NCBI GenBank assembly: GCA_910578615.1
Contig: CAJTRI010000001.1
Location: 172,726 to 236,725 of the forward strand
Length of the DNA: 64,000 nt
From: an uncultured Duncaniella sp.
Lineage (GTDB): Bacteria > Bacteroidota > Bacteroidia > Bacteroidales > Muribaculaceae
Direction: 5' to 3'
The position numbers and the translations under genes are program-made. Shown in pieces: positions 53,417 through 63,050 of this stretch (its first letter is position 1; each line of letters opens with the position of its first letter). The notes below the pieces were generated by a model. The model did no database searches. It was not told the DNA's origin and was given only the letters and a program-made list of their open reading frames with translations.

Positions 53417-55938
53417 TGCGCTTCTCCCCCTCCCCTACCCTCCTCCTCGCCATGGTTTCCGCATCCGTGGCCGCTGTCTCGTGTCAGTCTGACACCTCGG
53501 CCCAGCTTGCAGGGATAGGCACACTCACGGTCACAGTCGAAAGTGATGACATGCTCAGACTTCCCGGCGGAGAGGAGTCAGGAGTATTGTCGCCTTCAAG
53601 TCCGTCATCCGAATGCATCTCGCTCTCGGTCACTGACACACAGGGTGCCTATTCCCATACATGGGACGACTTTGCCTCCTTCCCTCAGAATGAGAGCTAT
53701 TTCGCAGGTACCTATGTTATAAGTGCGGAGTGCGGCCATCCGTTCCTTGAAGGGTTTGATATTCCGGCTTTCTCAGGGACAAGTGAGGTCGCCATTGCCG
53801 AGAACAGTCGTACTGATGCCGTCATTACGCTCAGGCCGGCTTCCGCCTTCGTCTCCGTAGGTTTTTCTGAATCTATTGTGGAGGCCTGTCCCGGGATAAA
53901 GGCCTTGTTACATTCCGAAGGAGGGCGCTACCATATCGTTGCCCCCGATGAGGAGCGTCTGCTGTGTCTGAATCCGTCTGAGACGGAGTTGTATATTTCC
54001 CTTCCCTCATCGGAGGGCGCTGAGACACGCTTCCTTGCCGCCACACTCGGGGAGACCGCCGGGGCCACCCTTTACGGCGTGGAGATTGATGCAGACCTCT
54101 CCGGGCCTTACCCGGTCATACTGGTATCGGCTCCCGGCGAGACCTCTTCATTCACCCTCGACCCCTTGTTTCTTTCAGCCACTCCTCCATCCGTCACTCT
54201 TTCCAACGGAGGAGAGCCGTTGACCCTGCCCGAGGGAGATGTTCCGTCCTTACCGCTGACCGCCGAGATTGTTCCCGGTTCGGTACCGCTCAGCCATCTC
54301 TATCTCTCAGCCCTCTCTCCGGGCCTTGGCGGCCATGGGATGCCGGGCGAGGTAGACCTCCTCAACCTGTCGCCCGCAGAGGAGGCGGCCCTTGACTCGC
54401 TCGGGCTTGGTATCGATGTTACACCGGCAAAAGGCGGTACTGTTGATTTTACTGATTTTCTCGGAAATATCGTCTATCTCACCCCCGAAGAGGCTCTTTC
54501 CTCGTTCTCGCTCCTTGCCGTTGACTCGCGCGGGTTTGTCTCCGAACCGTCTGCCATAGACGTCACCACGACCCCGGTCGAGATAAATGTTGTGGAGACA
54601 TCCCCTGCCGTGATATGTGTTGACCGCTCTACTGTCGTTGTGCAGTGTCCGGCTCCCGGGTTTGAGAGAAACGTGGATATAGAGATTGAGTCTTCTGACG
54701 GCGGGTGGATTCGTGCACCGTTCTCGGTGTCTCCGCGTGGCGACTCGCTTTATGGGATTGACATAGACCTTCCCGAAGGATCCGAGCCTGTCAATATGCG
54801 GGTGCTGTATTGCGACGAGGTGCGTTCATCATTCGTGATACAACGGGTGATGCCCGAATATTCGGTTGCGGTCGACGGTTATGCCAAGAATGCCGCGATA
54901 AGGATTTTGGCTGCCGACCCTTCCCTCACCGGCAAGATTACCAGACGTCTGAGTGTCTATGTTGACGGTGTCCCGGTTCATGTCTACCGCCGTTTTCCCG
55001 ATGACGGGATTGTAAATGTTATCGGGCTGTCACCGTCACGAACCTATAAGTTCAAGACCACCTTGATGGAAGGGGTTGAGAAACCTGTCTTCACACCCGA
55101 GACAGAGGCTGTTACGGAAGGCACTCCGCAGCTTCCGAATGCCGATTTCGAGGAACGAAACAAAGGCCCGCGTTATACCGACATGCCTTCCGGCGGACTC
55201 TATGCCCAGACCTCTGTGGATATCTTCAACTGGCAGCATCACACATCCTTTGATTGCGAGGTTCCCAAAGGGTGGGCCACCACCAATGAGAAGACCTTCA
55301 ACCTGTCTTCGTCCAATATCAACACCTGGTATGTGCTTCCCTCGGCCCGGCTGATGCGTGACGATGCCGTCTCCGGCTCTTTCTCCGTTATGTTGGCCAG
55401 TGTGGGTTTCGACCCTGACGGTATGGAGATTCCTCCCTACTCACAGACCGGCAAGCCCTATCTGGACTATTCGCCGGTAGTGCCCGATATAGCCTTCCGT
55501 GCCGCCGGAAAGTTGTTTCTCGGCGAGTACTCTTTTGACGGAGCCACCATGAAGGAATCCTATCGTGAAGGAATCTCTTGGAACTCCCGCCCCTATTCTC
55601 TCAACGGGTCTTACAAATATCTACCCTGCGCCGCAGAGCGCGATGACGGGGGACTCGTGAAGGTCGAGGTGATCGGCAGAGAGAACGGAGAGGAGGTCAC
55701 CATAGCCTCCGGGCGTCTTGTGTTGCCATATGCCGCGAGTTTCACGGCTTTCAGTGTTCCGCTTGAATATCATCGTTTCGGAGTGAAGGCGGCAAGGATA
55801 AAGGTGATGTTTGCCTCTTCGGCACATATCGGAACCATAGAGGAAGAGACCGCCTCCGTCGCCACTGTACATGATGCCGTGACGGCCACAGCCACTGGAG
55901 GCCGTCTGTGGATTGACAACGTTAGGCTGGCATATTGA
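53416..55938 (+). CDS. DUF4493-type lipoprotein with C-terminal PCMD-like domain
   Basis: Predicted 840-residue surface lipoprotein: signal peptide with lipobox AVSC (Cys23), an N-terminal DUF4493-like region (GTLTVTVESDD ... GAYSHTWDDFASFP ... GTYVISAECGHP), several beta-sandwich repeats in the middle (about 200-530), and from about residue 555 a domain beginning LPNADFEERNKG with GWATTNEKT and WIDNVRLAY near the C terminus, like the putative carbohydrate-metabolism domain of Bacteroidota. No catalytic motif is evident; a glycan-binding or adhesion role is possible. The ATG overlaps the murI stop; a TTG one codon upstream is ignored. A 21-bp terminator follows. Confidence 0.75.
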   Translation: MRFSPSPTLLLAMVSASVAAVSCQSDTSAQLAGIGTLTVTVESDDMLRLPGGEESGVLSPSSPSSECISLSVTDTQGAYSHTWDDFASFPQNESYFAGTYVISAECGHPFLEGFDIPAFSGTSEVAIAENSRTDAVITLRPASAFVSVGFSESIVEACPGIKALLHSEGGRYHIVAPDEERLLCLNPSETELYISLPSSEGAETRFLAATLGETAGATLYGVEIDADLSGPYPVILVSAPGETSSFTLDPLFLSATPPSVTLSNGGEPLTLPEGDVPSLPLTAEIVPGSVPLSHLYLSALSPGLGGHGMPGEVDLLNLSPAEEAALDSLGLGIDVTPAKGGTVDFTDFLGNIVYLTPEEALSSFSLLAVDSRGFVSEPSAIDVTTTPVEINVVETSPAVICVDRSTVVVQCPAPGFERNVDIEIESSDGGWIRAPFSVSPRGDSLYGIDIDLPEGSEPVNMRVLYCDEVRSSFVIQRVMPEYSVAVDGYAKNAAIRILAADPSLTGKITRRLSVYVDGVPVHVYRRFPDDGIVNVIGLSPSRTYKFKTTLMEGVEKPVFTPETEAVTEGTPQLPNADFEERNKGPRYTDMPSGGLYAQTSVDIFNWQHHTSFDCEVPKGWATTNEKTFNLSSSNINTWYVLPSARLMRDDAVSGSFSVMLASVGFDPDGMEIPPYSQTGKPYLDYSPVVPDIAFRAAGKLFLGEYSFDGATMKESYREGISWNSRPYSLNGSYKYLPCAAERDDGGLVKVEVIGRENGEEVTIASGRLVLPYAASFTAFSVPLEYHRFGVKAARIKVMFASSAHIGTIEEETASVATVHDAVTATATGGRLWIDNVRLAY

Positions 55939-55956
55939 CGTCTTCGGGATAATACG

Positions 55957-56005
55957 AAACCACAGGAACCACGCAGATTCGCGGTCTGCGTGGTTCCTGT
56001 GGTTT
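55957..56005. terminator. Strong bidirectional terminator
   Basis: 21-bp perfect inverted repeat (55957-55977 / 55985-56005) with a 7-nt loop, between the convergent DUF4493 and TonB-receptor genes. The outer arms begin with AAA and end with TTT, giving short T-runs in both directions. Confidence 0.88.
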
Positions 56006-56019
56006 ATTGGATATCGCTA

Positions 56020-58332
56020 TTACATTGACAGGGATATGCCGCAAGTCAGAGACCTTGGCATTGACGGCCCGTAGATATAGCCGGAGTCTCGCAGGTATCC
56101 GAGATCGAAGTCCCGCTGATATGAGTTGAAGATATTGGTGATGCCGGCGTTCACGTTCAGAGTAAGCCTGTTCAGGAGATTGAATTTATAGTTTAGCCGT
56201 AGGGATGCGTCAAAAAACGTCGGGGTGCGTACCGCCACGTCTACCGGGGTGCCCGAGCCTTCGAGGTGCTGCACTGTCATCGGCCCGGTGAGAGTGCCTG
56301 ACAGAACGGCATTCAGATGGTGTGTTATTTCCCATTTTGCTGTAAGATAACCATAGATGTCCGGGGTGCGGAACATCCGTTTTTCCGGCCTGACATCGGG
56401 ATTGTCGCTCCACACCTCGGGACGCTTGTACCGGCTCCTTTGCAGTGTCACGCCGGCCTGCATGTCAAAATGGTTTGAGAAGAAGGCCTTCGCCTCCAAG
56501 TTTATTCCGAACACCCTCGCTCCTGAGCCGTTGTATCGTTCCAGCACGGCGTTGCCAAGCGCGTCTGGTTCGTCAAGTTGTCTGAGTGCGAAGACATCCC
56601 GGAGGTCTGTGTAGAAGCCCTCCACAAGGAAGTTGGTCTGAATAGAGCCGAATGTCTGGTACATGTCGGCTGACAGGCTGACACTCTGCGAGCTTTCCTG
56701 TCTGAGGCCGGGAGCAAGGACTGTGACGACTCTCTCCCCTCCCACTATTGCCACATGGAAGTCCTCGTCATAGGCCTGCGGGCTGCGGAATCCCGTGGAG
56801 TATGAGAGCCGGAAATTGAAATTGGCTGACGGGTTGAACCGTATGTTGGCGCGTGGCGAGAAGATCGGGTTCGTTATGAGAGAGTGTTTGTCCAGACGTC
56901 CTCCGAGCAGGAAGCCCCATCTCTCGTCCTTCCATTCATTTTGCAGATAACCGCTGAAAATGTTTACCTTTTGCAATATATCATGGTCATATCCTATTGT
57001 GACATCATGGAGACGGTTGAACGAGTATTCCACCCCGGAGACGAGTACGGCCGGCATGAACAGGAACCTGTCCATCGGATGGTTCCATTGGCCTCCGGCT
57101 GTGACCACTATGTCGGAGGTGCGGCCATAGGCATTCGGGTCTTGCTCCGAACCGTAATAGCTTTTTCGCCGGGTGGACTGCATTGCGGAGAATATGGAGA
57201 CATGGTCGCGCCTGTCACGCAGCCACATATCATAGGTTGCCTCCGCCCCGTGGATATTGTGGTCGGCTTCTTCCGCCACCATCGCATTGTGGGAAGGTTC
57301 TTCAAGGCGGTCGCCCCCACGGCGGTATTCATGGGTGGCATGGTATTCCAGAGAGAGGCGGCTCCACCCGTTGGGGCGCAGGAAGCTCCTTGCACCCAGA
57401 GTCTGGCTTTTCATGAGGGCTATCTCGGTATATCCGTCACCGTTGTGGTCATACCCGTCTCGATTGCGGCTCTGACCGTAGACCATCATGCCGGCCTTGT
57501 TGTTGTCGGTCACTATCGAGGCATTCATGGTGGTGTTGTTGTCAAGGCTTCCCGAGATACCGACAGATGTGAGGGTGTGGGAGAACTGTGCCGAGTTGAC
57601 CATCGGGTCTTTGGTTATGATATTGATGGTTCCGCCTATTGCCGATGAGCCGAAAAGGGCCGAGCCTCCGCCACGCATCACCTCGATGCGGTCTATCATG
57701 TTTGCCGGGATCTGTTCAAGGCCGTATACTCCTGCAAGAGCCGAGAACACGGGTCTGGAATTCATCAATATCTGTGAGTAATGCCCGTCAAGGCCGTTGA
57801 TTCTCACCTGGGTGAAACCGCAGTTCTGGCAGTCGTTCTCCACCCTCACGCCGGGCTGGAAGTCAAGGCCGTCGGCAAGAGAACAGGCGCCGACATTTGA
57901 AAGCAGCTTCCCGGTGGTGATGTTGACGAGATTGGGGCTTTCGCGCCGTTTGGTCTCGGTCTTGCTCGAAGTGACCACTATCTGGTCAAGCATAAAGGCA
58001 TCCGGCGACAGGCTGAAATTCAGCTCGGCGGTCTGATGGGCCTCGATATTTACCGACTTACGTTGGGTGACATAGCCGGTGAATGAGGCCTCGAACGTGT
58101 ATTCTCCCGGTACAAGGTCTCGGAACGTGTAATGGCCGGATGCATCCGTAAGACAGGATAAGGAGGCTTCGGGGACGGTGATAAGGCAATACGGCAGATG
58201 TTCGCCGGTCGACGCGTCTATTACGTGTCCCACTATGTTAGCGTCTGAGGGAGATGATATGCCTGACGCATATACGCACGCCGGCAGTGCCATGAGGAGG
58301 GTCATGACAGATGATAGAAATATTTTTAACAT
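56020..58332 (-). CDS. TonB-dependent outer-membrane receptor
   Basis: Predicted 770-residue receptor: signal peptide (to about residue 22), carboxypeptidase-regulatory-like domain (NIVGHVIDASTGEHLPYCLI), plug with VVTSSKTETKRRESPNLVNI and GGSALFGSSAIGGTINIITK, and a 22-strand barrel ending PRSLTCGISLSM. It is a classical siderophore/metal/cobalamin-type receptor and not a SusC. The CQNCGFTQVRINGLDG segment in the plug carries a Cys pair. The gene 38 bp upstream encodes a His-rich anchored protein, which suggests a metal ion or metal complex as substrate; this is inference. Confidence 0.9.
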   Translation of the reverse strand: MLKIFLSSVMTLLMALPACVYASGISSPSDANIVGHVIDASTGEHLPYCLITVPEASLSCLTDASGHYTFRDLVPGEYTFEASFTGYVTQRKSVNIEAHQTAELNFSLSPDAFMLDQIVVTSSKTETKRRESPNLVNITTGKLLSNVGACSLADGLDFQPGVRVENDCQNCGFTQVRINGLDGHYSQILMNSRPVFSALAGVYGLEQIPANMIDRIEVMRGGGSALFGSSAIGGTINIITKDPMVNSAQFSHTLTSVGISGSLDNNTTMNASIVTDNNKAGMMVYGQSRNRDGYDHNGDGYTEIALMKSQTLGARSFLRPNGWSRLSLEYHATHEYRRGGDRLEEPSHNAMVAEEADHNIHGAEATYDMWLRDRRDHVSIFSAMQSTRRKSYYGSEQDPNAYGRTSDIVVTAGGQWNHPMDRFLFMPAVLVSGVEYSFNRLHDVTIGYDHDILQKVNIFSGYLQNEWKDERWGFLLGGRLDKHSLITNPIFSPRANIRFNPSANFNFRLSYSTGFRSPQAYDEDFHVAIVGGERVVTVLAPGLRQESSQSVSLSADMYQTFGSIQTNFLVEGFYTDLRDVFALRQLDEPDALGNAVLERYNGSGARVFGINLEAKAFFSNHFDMQAGVTLQRSRYKRPEVWSDNPDVRPEKRMFRTPDIYGYLTAKWEITHHLNAVLSGTLTGPMTVQHLEGSGTPVDVAVRTPTFFDASLRLNYKFNLLNRLTLNVNAGITNIFNSYQRDFDLGYLRDSGYIYGPSMPRSLTCGISLSM

Positions 58333-58369
58333 GATTTACGGGTATCTTTAATGTAAAATAACGATATTA

Positions 58370-58723
58370 TTATTCATCAAAGATACCGGCCGGCGGCCCC
58401 CGGAGAGATACAAAGTCATCGAAACCGTTCCATAGGGTGGTTCTGACGATTGTTCCTCTTGACCTTGCCGATGTTACGGGAGCCGGAACATCGCACATCC
58501 CTGAGCCTTGGAACGAAGATACAGCGGTGTTGAACCCGGCTATCTTGTCAAACGAGGCCTGGGAGTGTCCGTGTCCTGCCCCCGGGTTGTAAGGATGGGA
58601 GTGGGTTATGGTGCCGAAAGAGCTGTCTTTGTGCGTGTGGGTGAAGACGATATTCGAGAACACGAAGTTCACGAATACCATTATCATCATAATGGCGATT
58701 ATATGTCGCAACCGCTCTTTCAC
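58370..58723 (-). CDS. Small His-rich membrane-anchored protein
   Basis: Predicted 117-residue protein starting at GTG 58723 (an ATG at 58690 would shorten the N terminus). Seen: a basic start, one hydrophobic span (about residues 9-28), then an exported segment with HTHKD, ITHSHP and GHGHS within residues 29-55, i.e. seven His in pairs separated by one residue, and a C-terminal tail without known motif. Paired HxH motifs suggest binding of zinc, nickel, cobalt or copper. I do not recognise a named family. It is 38 bp upstream of the TonB-dependent receptor on the same strand and probably co-transcribed. Confidence 0.65.
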   Translation of the reverse strand: MKERLRHIIAIMMIMVFVNFVFSNIVFTHTHKDSSFGTITHSHPYNPGAGHGHSQASFDKIAGFNTAVSSFQGSGMCDVPAPVTSARSRGTIVRTTLWNGFDDFVSLRGPPAGIFDE

Positions 58724-58796
58724 TGTTTACGCACGTATGTATCTAATTCGGTATAAGGCAAATGATATCGGAGGCATCCCGTGTCTACGCCGGTAA

Positions 58797-59771
58797 TCAC
58801 GACTCGCGGGCTATCACGTAGTCTATCAGTGAGCGTAGGTCTCGGGCGGCGCCTGACTGTCCGAAGGAGTCAAGTATCTCCACCGCTTCTGCATGGAGGC
58901 GTGAGAGTGTGTCCTCGGCATATGCTATACCGCCGGCCTCCTTGGCAAACGTTATGAGGGAGTCTATGTCGGCATCGTCCATAACCTCCTTGGCCGAGAG
59001 GGCAAGCATCTCTTCTCGTCGCGGATGGCAGGACGAGTTCAGGGCATGGATGAGCGGGAGTGTCACTTTTCCCTCTCTCAGGTCGTTCCCGGTGGGTTTC
59101 CCTATCTTTGCCGAGTCATAATAATCAAAGATATCGTCCTTTATCTGGAAGCACAGGCCGAGCAGACGGGCGAAACGGCGGATGCGGTCAAGGCGGTCAT
59201 CATCCACATCCGCGCAGTAGCATCCCATCTCCACGCAGGCCTCGAAGAGTGATGCCGTCTTGTGGGATATGACTTCGAAATATGCCTCCTCTGTGAACAT
59301 GTGCTCGCGGGCATTGTATATCTGGTCCATCTCGCCAAGAGAAAGCAGGCAACCGAGATTGCCTATCACGCCTATGACACGCATGTCCCCTGTACGTAGG
59401 GCCAGACGGAGCGACGTGGACACGAAGAAATCTCCGACAAGGACGGCTATATGGTTGGCCCACACGGCATTGATGGTCGGCTGTCCGTGGCGGCGGTCGC
59501 TGTCGTCAACAACGTCGTCGTGTATCAGAGAGGCATTGTGGAGTATCTCCACTGACGCGGCGGCATCTATTACGTTCTCCCCGTCATGCCCCATCATCTC
59601 GGCGGTGAGCATAACGAGCATCGGGCGCAGTTGCTTGCCCCTGCGGGCAAGGTAGCCGTCAATCACTTTGTCCATAAGCGTGTTGCCAGACCGCAGCTCA
59701 GCGGCGATAAGGTCGTTGAGTCTGTCGAGCCTCGGCATCAGGCGGTGGCGTATATCCTGGAACGGTGTCAT
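58797..59771 (-). CDS. Polyprenyl diphosphate synthase
   Basis: Predicted 324-residue trans-prenyltransferase extending isopentenyl units to a long-chain polyprenyl diphosphate for menaquinone. Seen: first Asp-rich motif HDDVVDDSD (about residue 93) and second KDDIFDY (about 220), GKQLRPMLVML near residue 46. The length and absence of bulky residues just before the first motif fit octaprenyl/long-chain enzymes. It is divergent from polA. Confidence 0.92.
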   Translation of the reverse strand: MTPFQDIRHRLMPRLDRLNDLIAAELRSGNTLMDKVIDGYLARRGKQLRPMLVMLTAEMMGHDGENVIDAAASVEILHNASLIHDDVVDDSDRRHGQPTINAVWANHIAVLVGDFFVSTSLRLALRTGDMRVIGVIGNLGCLLSLGEMDQIYNAREHMFTEEAYFEVISHKTASLFEACVEMGCYCADVDDDRLDRIRRFARLLGLCFQIKDDIFDYYDSAKIGKPTGNDLREGKVTLPLIHALNSSCHPRREEMLALSAKEVMDDADIDSLITFAKEAGGIAYAEDTLSRLHAEAVEILDSFGQSGAARDLRSLIDYVIARES

Positions 59772-59871
59772 AATTCAGAATGCAAATTTACAAATTTCCT
59801 CCTTAATAATGCCCTTTTTCTTAAAATTAAGCTAAATTTGACACCCCCGTGCTCTTTTCCCGGGGGAATTG

Positions 59872-59879
59872 CGTAACTT
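59872..59879 (+). promoter_or_regulatory. Near-consensus -7 box before polA
   Basis: TAACTTTA, one base off the TAnnTTTG consensus, 26 bp before the polA ATG. A perfect TAAATTTG at 59833-59840 lies further upstream and may be an alternative start; on the minus strand TAAATTTG (59783-59790) serves the polyprenyl synthase gene. Confidence 0.4.
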
Positions 59880-59904
59880 TATAGCCTGAAATTGACAAGA
59901 CCTT

Positions 59905-62676
59905 ATGGAGAAACGCCTCTTTCTACTTGACGCCTACGCGCTGATCTATCGCGCATACTACGCACTCATACGTTCGCCCCGCTTCTCTAACGGGGGATTC
60001 AACACATCGGCAATCTTCGGTTTCTGCAACACTCTGGACGATCTTCTGCGCAAGGAGAATCCTACGCATATAGCTGTATGTTTCGACCCTCCCTGCGGTA
60101 AGACATTTCGCTCCGACAAGTTCGAGGACTACAAGGCCCAGCGAGACAAACAGCCCGAGGACATCACGGCCTCGATACCCTATATAAAAAGGATTCTCGA
60201 AGCCTATCGCATCCCGGTCATCGAGGTTGAGGGCTATGAGGCCGATGACGTCATAGGAACTCTCGCTACCCGTGCCGCCGCAGAGGGTTTTGAAACCTAT
60301 ATGATGACCCCGGATAAAGACTACGGGCAGCTCGTGGGGCATCGTGTGTTCATGTACCGTCCGGCGCTCAAAGGTGAGGGGTTCGAGGTCAGGGACACCG
60401 CCAAGGTGTGCGAGAGATATGGCATATCCCATCCCCGTCAGGTTATCGACCTGCTGGCCCTCGAAGGTGATGCCTCCGACAATATTCCCGGTTGTCCCGG
60501 TGTCGGTGAGAAGACCGCCCGAAAGCTGATAGCCGAGTTTGGCTCGGTTGAGAACCTTCTTGACAATACGGCATCCCTCAAAGGCGCGCTGCAAAAGAAG
60601 GTTGTCGATAACGCCGACCAGATACGTCTCTCCAAATGGCTGGCGACAATCTGTACGGATGTTCCCGTGGATATCCGTATAGCGTCGCTCGAACGCCGTC
60701 CGGCTGACTCCAAGGCCTTGATCGAGATATTCACCGAACTTGATTTCAACTCGCTCATAGCACGTCTTCGCTCACGAATGGCCTCCGAGCCGGAGCCTAA
60801 GCCCGTTGTTTCCGTGCAACCGTCATCCGAACCGCCCTCCTTGTTTGACTTCGCCGTTCCCGAGGATGATACCCCGGACAGTCCGGCTTGCGAGACCCGC
60901 CGTTACACGGTCGCCGACACTCCGTTAGAGGTTGCCCGCATAGTGGCCGAGGCTGCGATGCAGGAGTCTGTCGGCATGGCGGCTTATGCCGTGGGGGACG
61001 AGGCCATGTCATCACCCCTGCTCGGTGTGGCGCTCTCATGGAAGGACTGCGAGGGTTTCTATATCCCCGTGCCGTCAGATAATCCTGCATCGCGCGCCGG
61101 CATATGCGCTTCCCTCGCGCCCCTATTTGGCGGAGACCGTCCGCTTATAGTCAGTCATGACGTCAAACGTGCCTATCTGTTGCTCAAAAACGAGGGTATA
61201 GCCTTTAAGGCCCCTTACTTCGATACATCCGTGGCCCACTATCTCCTTGACCCGGAGATGAAGCACGACCTCGCGCCGGTAGCATCCAAATATCTTGGGA
61301 TAGCCCTTTCCGGCATACCGGCTGATGCCCGTCCCGGCCATCCGTCCCGCCCTCTTGCCGAGGAAGACGCTCTGGCCCGCTACTGCGAGGAGGCAGACAT
61401 AAGCCGCCGTCTGCGTCCCGTGCTGGCGGCAACGGTAGCCGAACGTTCCATGACCTCGCTTATGGACGAGGTAGAGTTCCCGCTCATACGTGTACTGGCC
61501 GAGATGGAGTGGACAGGCGTGAGGATTGACCCCTCAGTGCTCCGAGACCTTGCCGACCGTCTGCGCCGGCAGCTTGCCGGAATGGAGGAAGAGGCCTATG
61601 CCATGGCGGGAGGCAGCTTCAACATCGCCTCTCCCGCACAGGTGGGCATGGTGCTGTTCGACCGTCTCGCCATAGATCCCAAGGCCAAGAAGACCGCGCG
61701 CGGGTCTTATTCCACCACCGAGCAGGTGTTGGAGAAATACGCGCCCAAAGTGCCGCTTGTGAGCCTTATACTCAAAATACGCCGTCTGCGCAAACTCATA
61801 TCCACATATCTTGACGCCCTGCCGGCTCTTATAAATCCGCGTACCGGCAAGATCCATACCTCCTACAACCAGACAGTCACCGCCACAGGACGCATCTCGT
61901 CGACCAACCCCAATCTGCAAAACATCCCCATCCGCACCGATGACGGGCGTGAGATACGTCGCGCGTTTATCCCTGACGAGGGCGACCTCATGATGAGTGC
62001 AGACTATTCTCAGATCGAGTTGCGCCTGATTGCCGACCTTTCGGCTGACCGTGATATGATAGACGCCTTCCTCTCCGGCGATGACATACACCGCATAACC
62101 GCATCAAAGATTTACAGGCTTCCTCTCGAAGAGGTTACCGATGACCAGCGGCGTCACGCCAAGACGGCTAATTTCGGTATTATCTACGGCATCTCGTCAT
62201 TCGGACTTGCCGAGAGGCTTGGTATAGCCCGGGCCGATGCCAAGAAGCTCATAGAGGGATATTTCGCCACCTATCCCCACATTCGCGAATATCTTGACAA
62301 GTCCGTGGAGACAGCGCGAGAGCAGGGATATGTCACCACCCGTATGGGACGCCGGCGGTATCTGCCCGAGATAAACTCGCGCAATGCCGTGGTGCGCGGA
62401 TATGCCGAGCGCAATGCCGTCAACGCTCCCATACAGGGCACCGCCGCCGACATTATCAAGGTGGCCATGGTGCGAATATTTGACGAGATGGAGCGCAGGA
62501 ATATGCGTTCCAGAATGATAATGCAGGTTCATGACGAACTTATATTCAATGTAGTCCCTGACGAGGCCGAGACCCTCCGGGCCATAGTCACAGAGGGGAT
62601 GGCTTCCGCATATCACGGTGCCGTGCCTCTCGAAGTGGCCGCAGGAACCGCCTCCAACTGGCTTGAAGCGCATTGA
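59905..62676 (+). CDS. polA: DNA polymerase I
   Basis: Predicted 923-residue polymerase for primer removal and repair. Domains: 5'-3' exonuclease (1-290) with GYEADDVIGTLA, TPDKDYGQLV and EGDASDNIPGCPGVGEKTA; a 3'-5' exonuclease-like domain (about 330-540); the polymerase domain (550-923) with SADYSQIELRLIA, RRHAKTANFGIIYG and QVHDELIFNV, all intact. The exonuclease-like domain lacks the usual D-x-E of motif I (GMAAYAVG where D-T-E-T is expected), motif II reads SHDVKRAYLLL in place of a Y-D pair, and motif III is altered, so proofreading is probably lost. The 5' nuclease and polymerase should be active. Confidence 0.96.
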   Translation: MEKRLFLLDAYALIYRAYYALIRSPRFSNGGFNTSAIFGFCNTLDDLLRKENPTHIAVCFDPPCGKTFRSDKFEDYKAQRDKQPEDITASIPYIKRILEAYRIPVIEVEGYEADDVIGTLATRAAAEGFETYMMTPDKDYGQLVGHRVFMYRPALKGEGFEVRDTAKVCERYGISHPRQVIDLLALEGDASDNIPGCPGVGEKTARKLIAEFGSVENLLDNTASLKGALQKKVVDNADQIRLSKWLATICTDVPVDIRIASLERRPADSKALIEIFTELDFNSLIARLRSRMASEPEPKPVVSVQPSSEPPSLFDFAVPEDDTPDSPACETRRYTVADTPLEVARIVAEAAMQESVGMAAYAVGDEAMSSPLLGVALSWKDCEGFYIPVPSDNPASRAGICASLAPLFGGDRPLIVSHDVKRAYLLLKNEGIAFKAPYFDTSVAHYLLDPEMKHDLAPVASKYLGIALSGIPADARPGHPSRPLAEEDALARYCEEADISRRLRPVLAATVAERSMTSLMDEVEFPLIRVLAEMEWTGVRIDPSVLRDLADRLRRQLAGMEEEAYAMAGGSFNIASPAQVGMVLFDRLAIDPKAKKTARGSYSTTEQVLEKYAPKVPLVSLILKIRRLRKLISTYLDALPALINPRTGKIHTSYNQTVTATGRISSTNPNLQNIPIRTDDGREIRRAFIPDEGDLMMSADYSQIELRLIADLSADRDMIDAFLSGDDIHRITASKIYRLPLEEVTDDQRRHAKTANFGIIYGISSFGLAERLGIARADAKKLIEGYFATYPHIREYLDKSVETAREQGYVTTRMGRRRYLPEINSRNAVVRGYAERNAVNAPIQGTAADIIKVAMVRIFDEMERRNMRSRMIMQVHDELIFNVVPDEAETLRAIVTEGMASAYHGAVPLEVAAGTASNWLEAH

Positions 62677-62720
62677 CCCTTTCCCTCCTTCCCCCCTGAC
62701 ACTAACATTAAATCAGACTT

Positions 62721-63041
62721 ATGTCCCCAGAAGAAAAATTGAAGATAGAAGAGAAGATCGTCATGATGCTCAAAACGGTCTTTGATCCCGAAATCCCGGT
62801 TGACATCTACAACCTGGGTCTTATATATGCCATAGACCTTGACGATGACGGTAATCTCCGTATCGACATGACCCTTACCGCCCCCAACTGTCCCGCCGCC
62901 GACTTCCTTGTTGATGACGCGCGCATCAAGCTCGAAAGTATCGACGGCATAAAGAGCGTGGATATCCGCATAGTGTTCGAGCCGGAGTGGACAAAGGACA
63001 TGATGACAGAGGAGGCCCGTCTCGATCTCGGATTTCTCTGA
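62721..63041 (+). CDS. DUF59 (MIP18/SufT-like) iron-sulfur assembly factor
   Basis: Predicted 106-residue cytosolic protein of the DUF59 family. Seen: FDPEIPVDIYNLGLIYAIDLDDDG and the conserved MTLTAPNCPAADFLVDD with the active Cys near residue 57. Members assist iron-sulfur cluster maturation; with complex I encoded in the window this fits but is not specific. The stop is 9 bp before the next gene. Confidence 0.9.
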   Translation: MSPEEKLKIEEKIVMMLKTVFDPEIPVDIYNLGLIYAIDLDDDGNLRIDMTLTAPNCPAADFLVDDARIKLESIDGIKSVDIRIVFEPEWTKDMMTEEARLDLGFL

Positions 63042-63050
63042 CACGTACCC

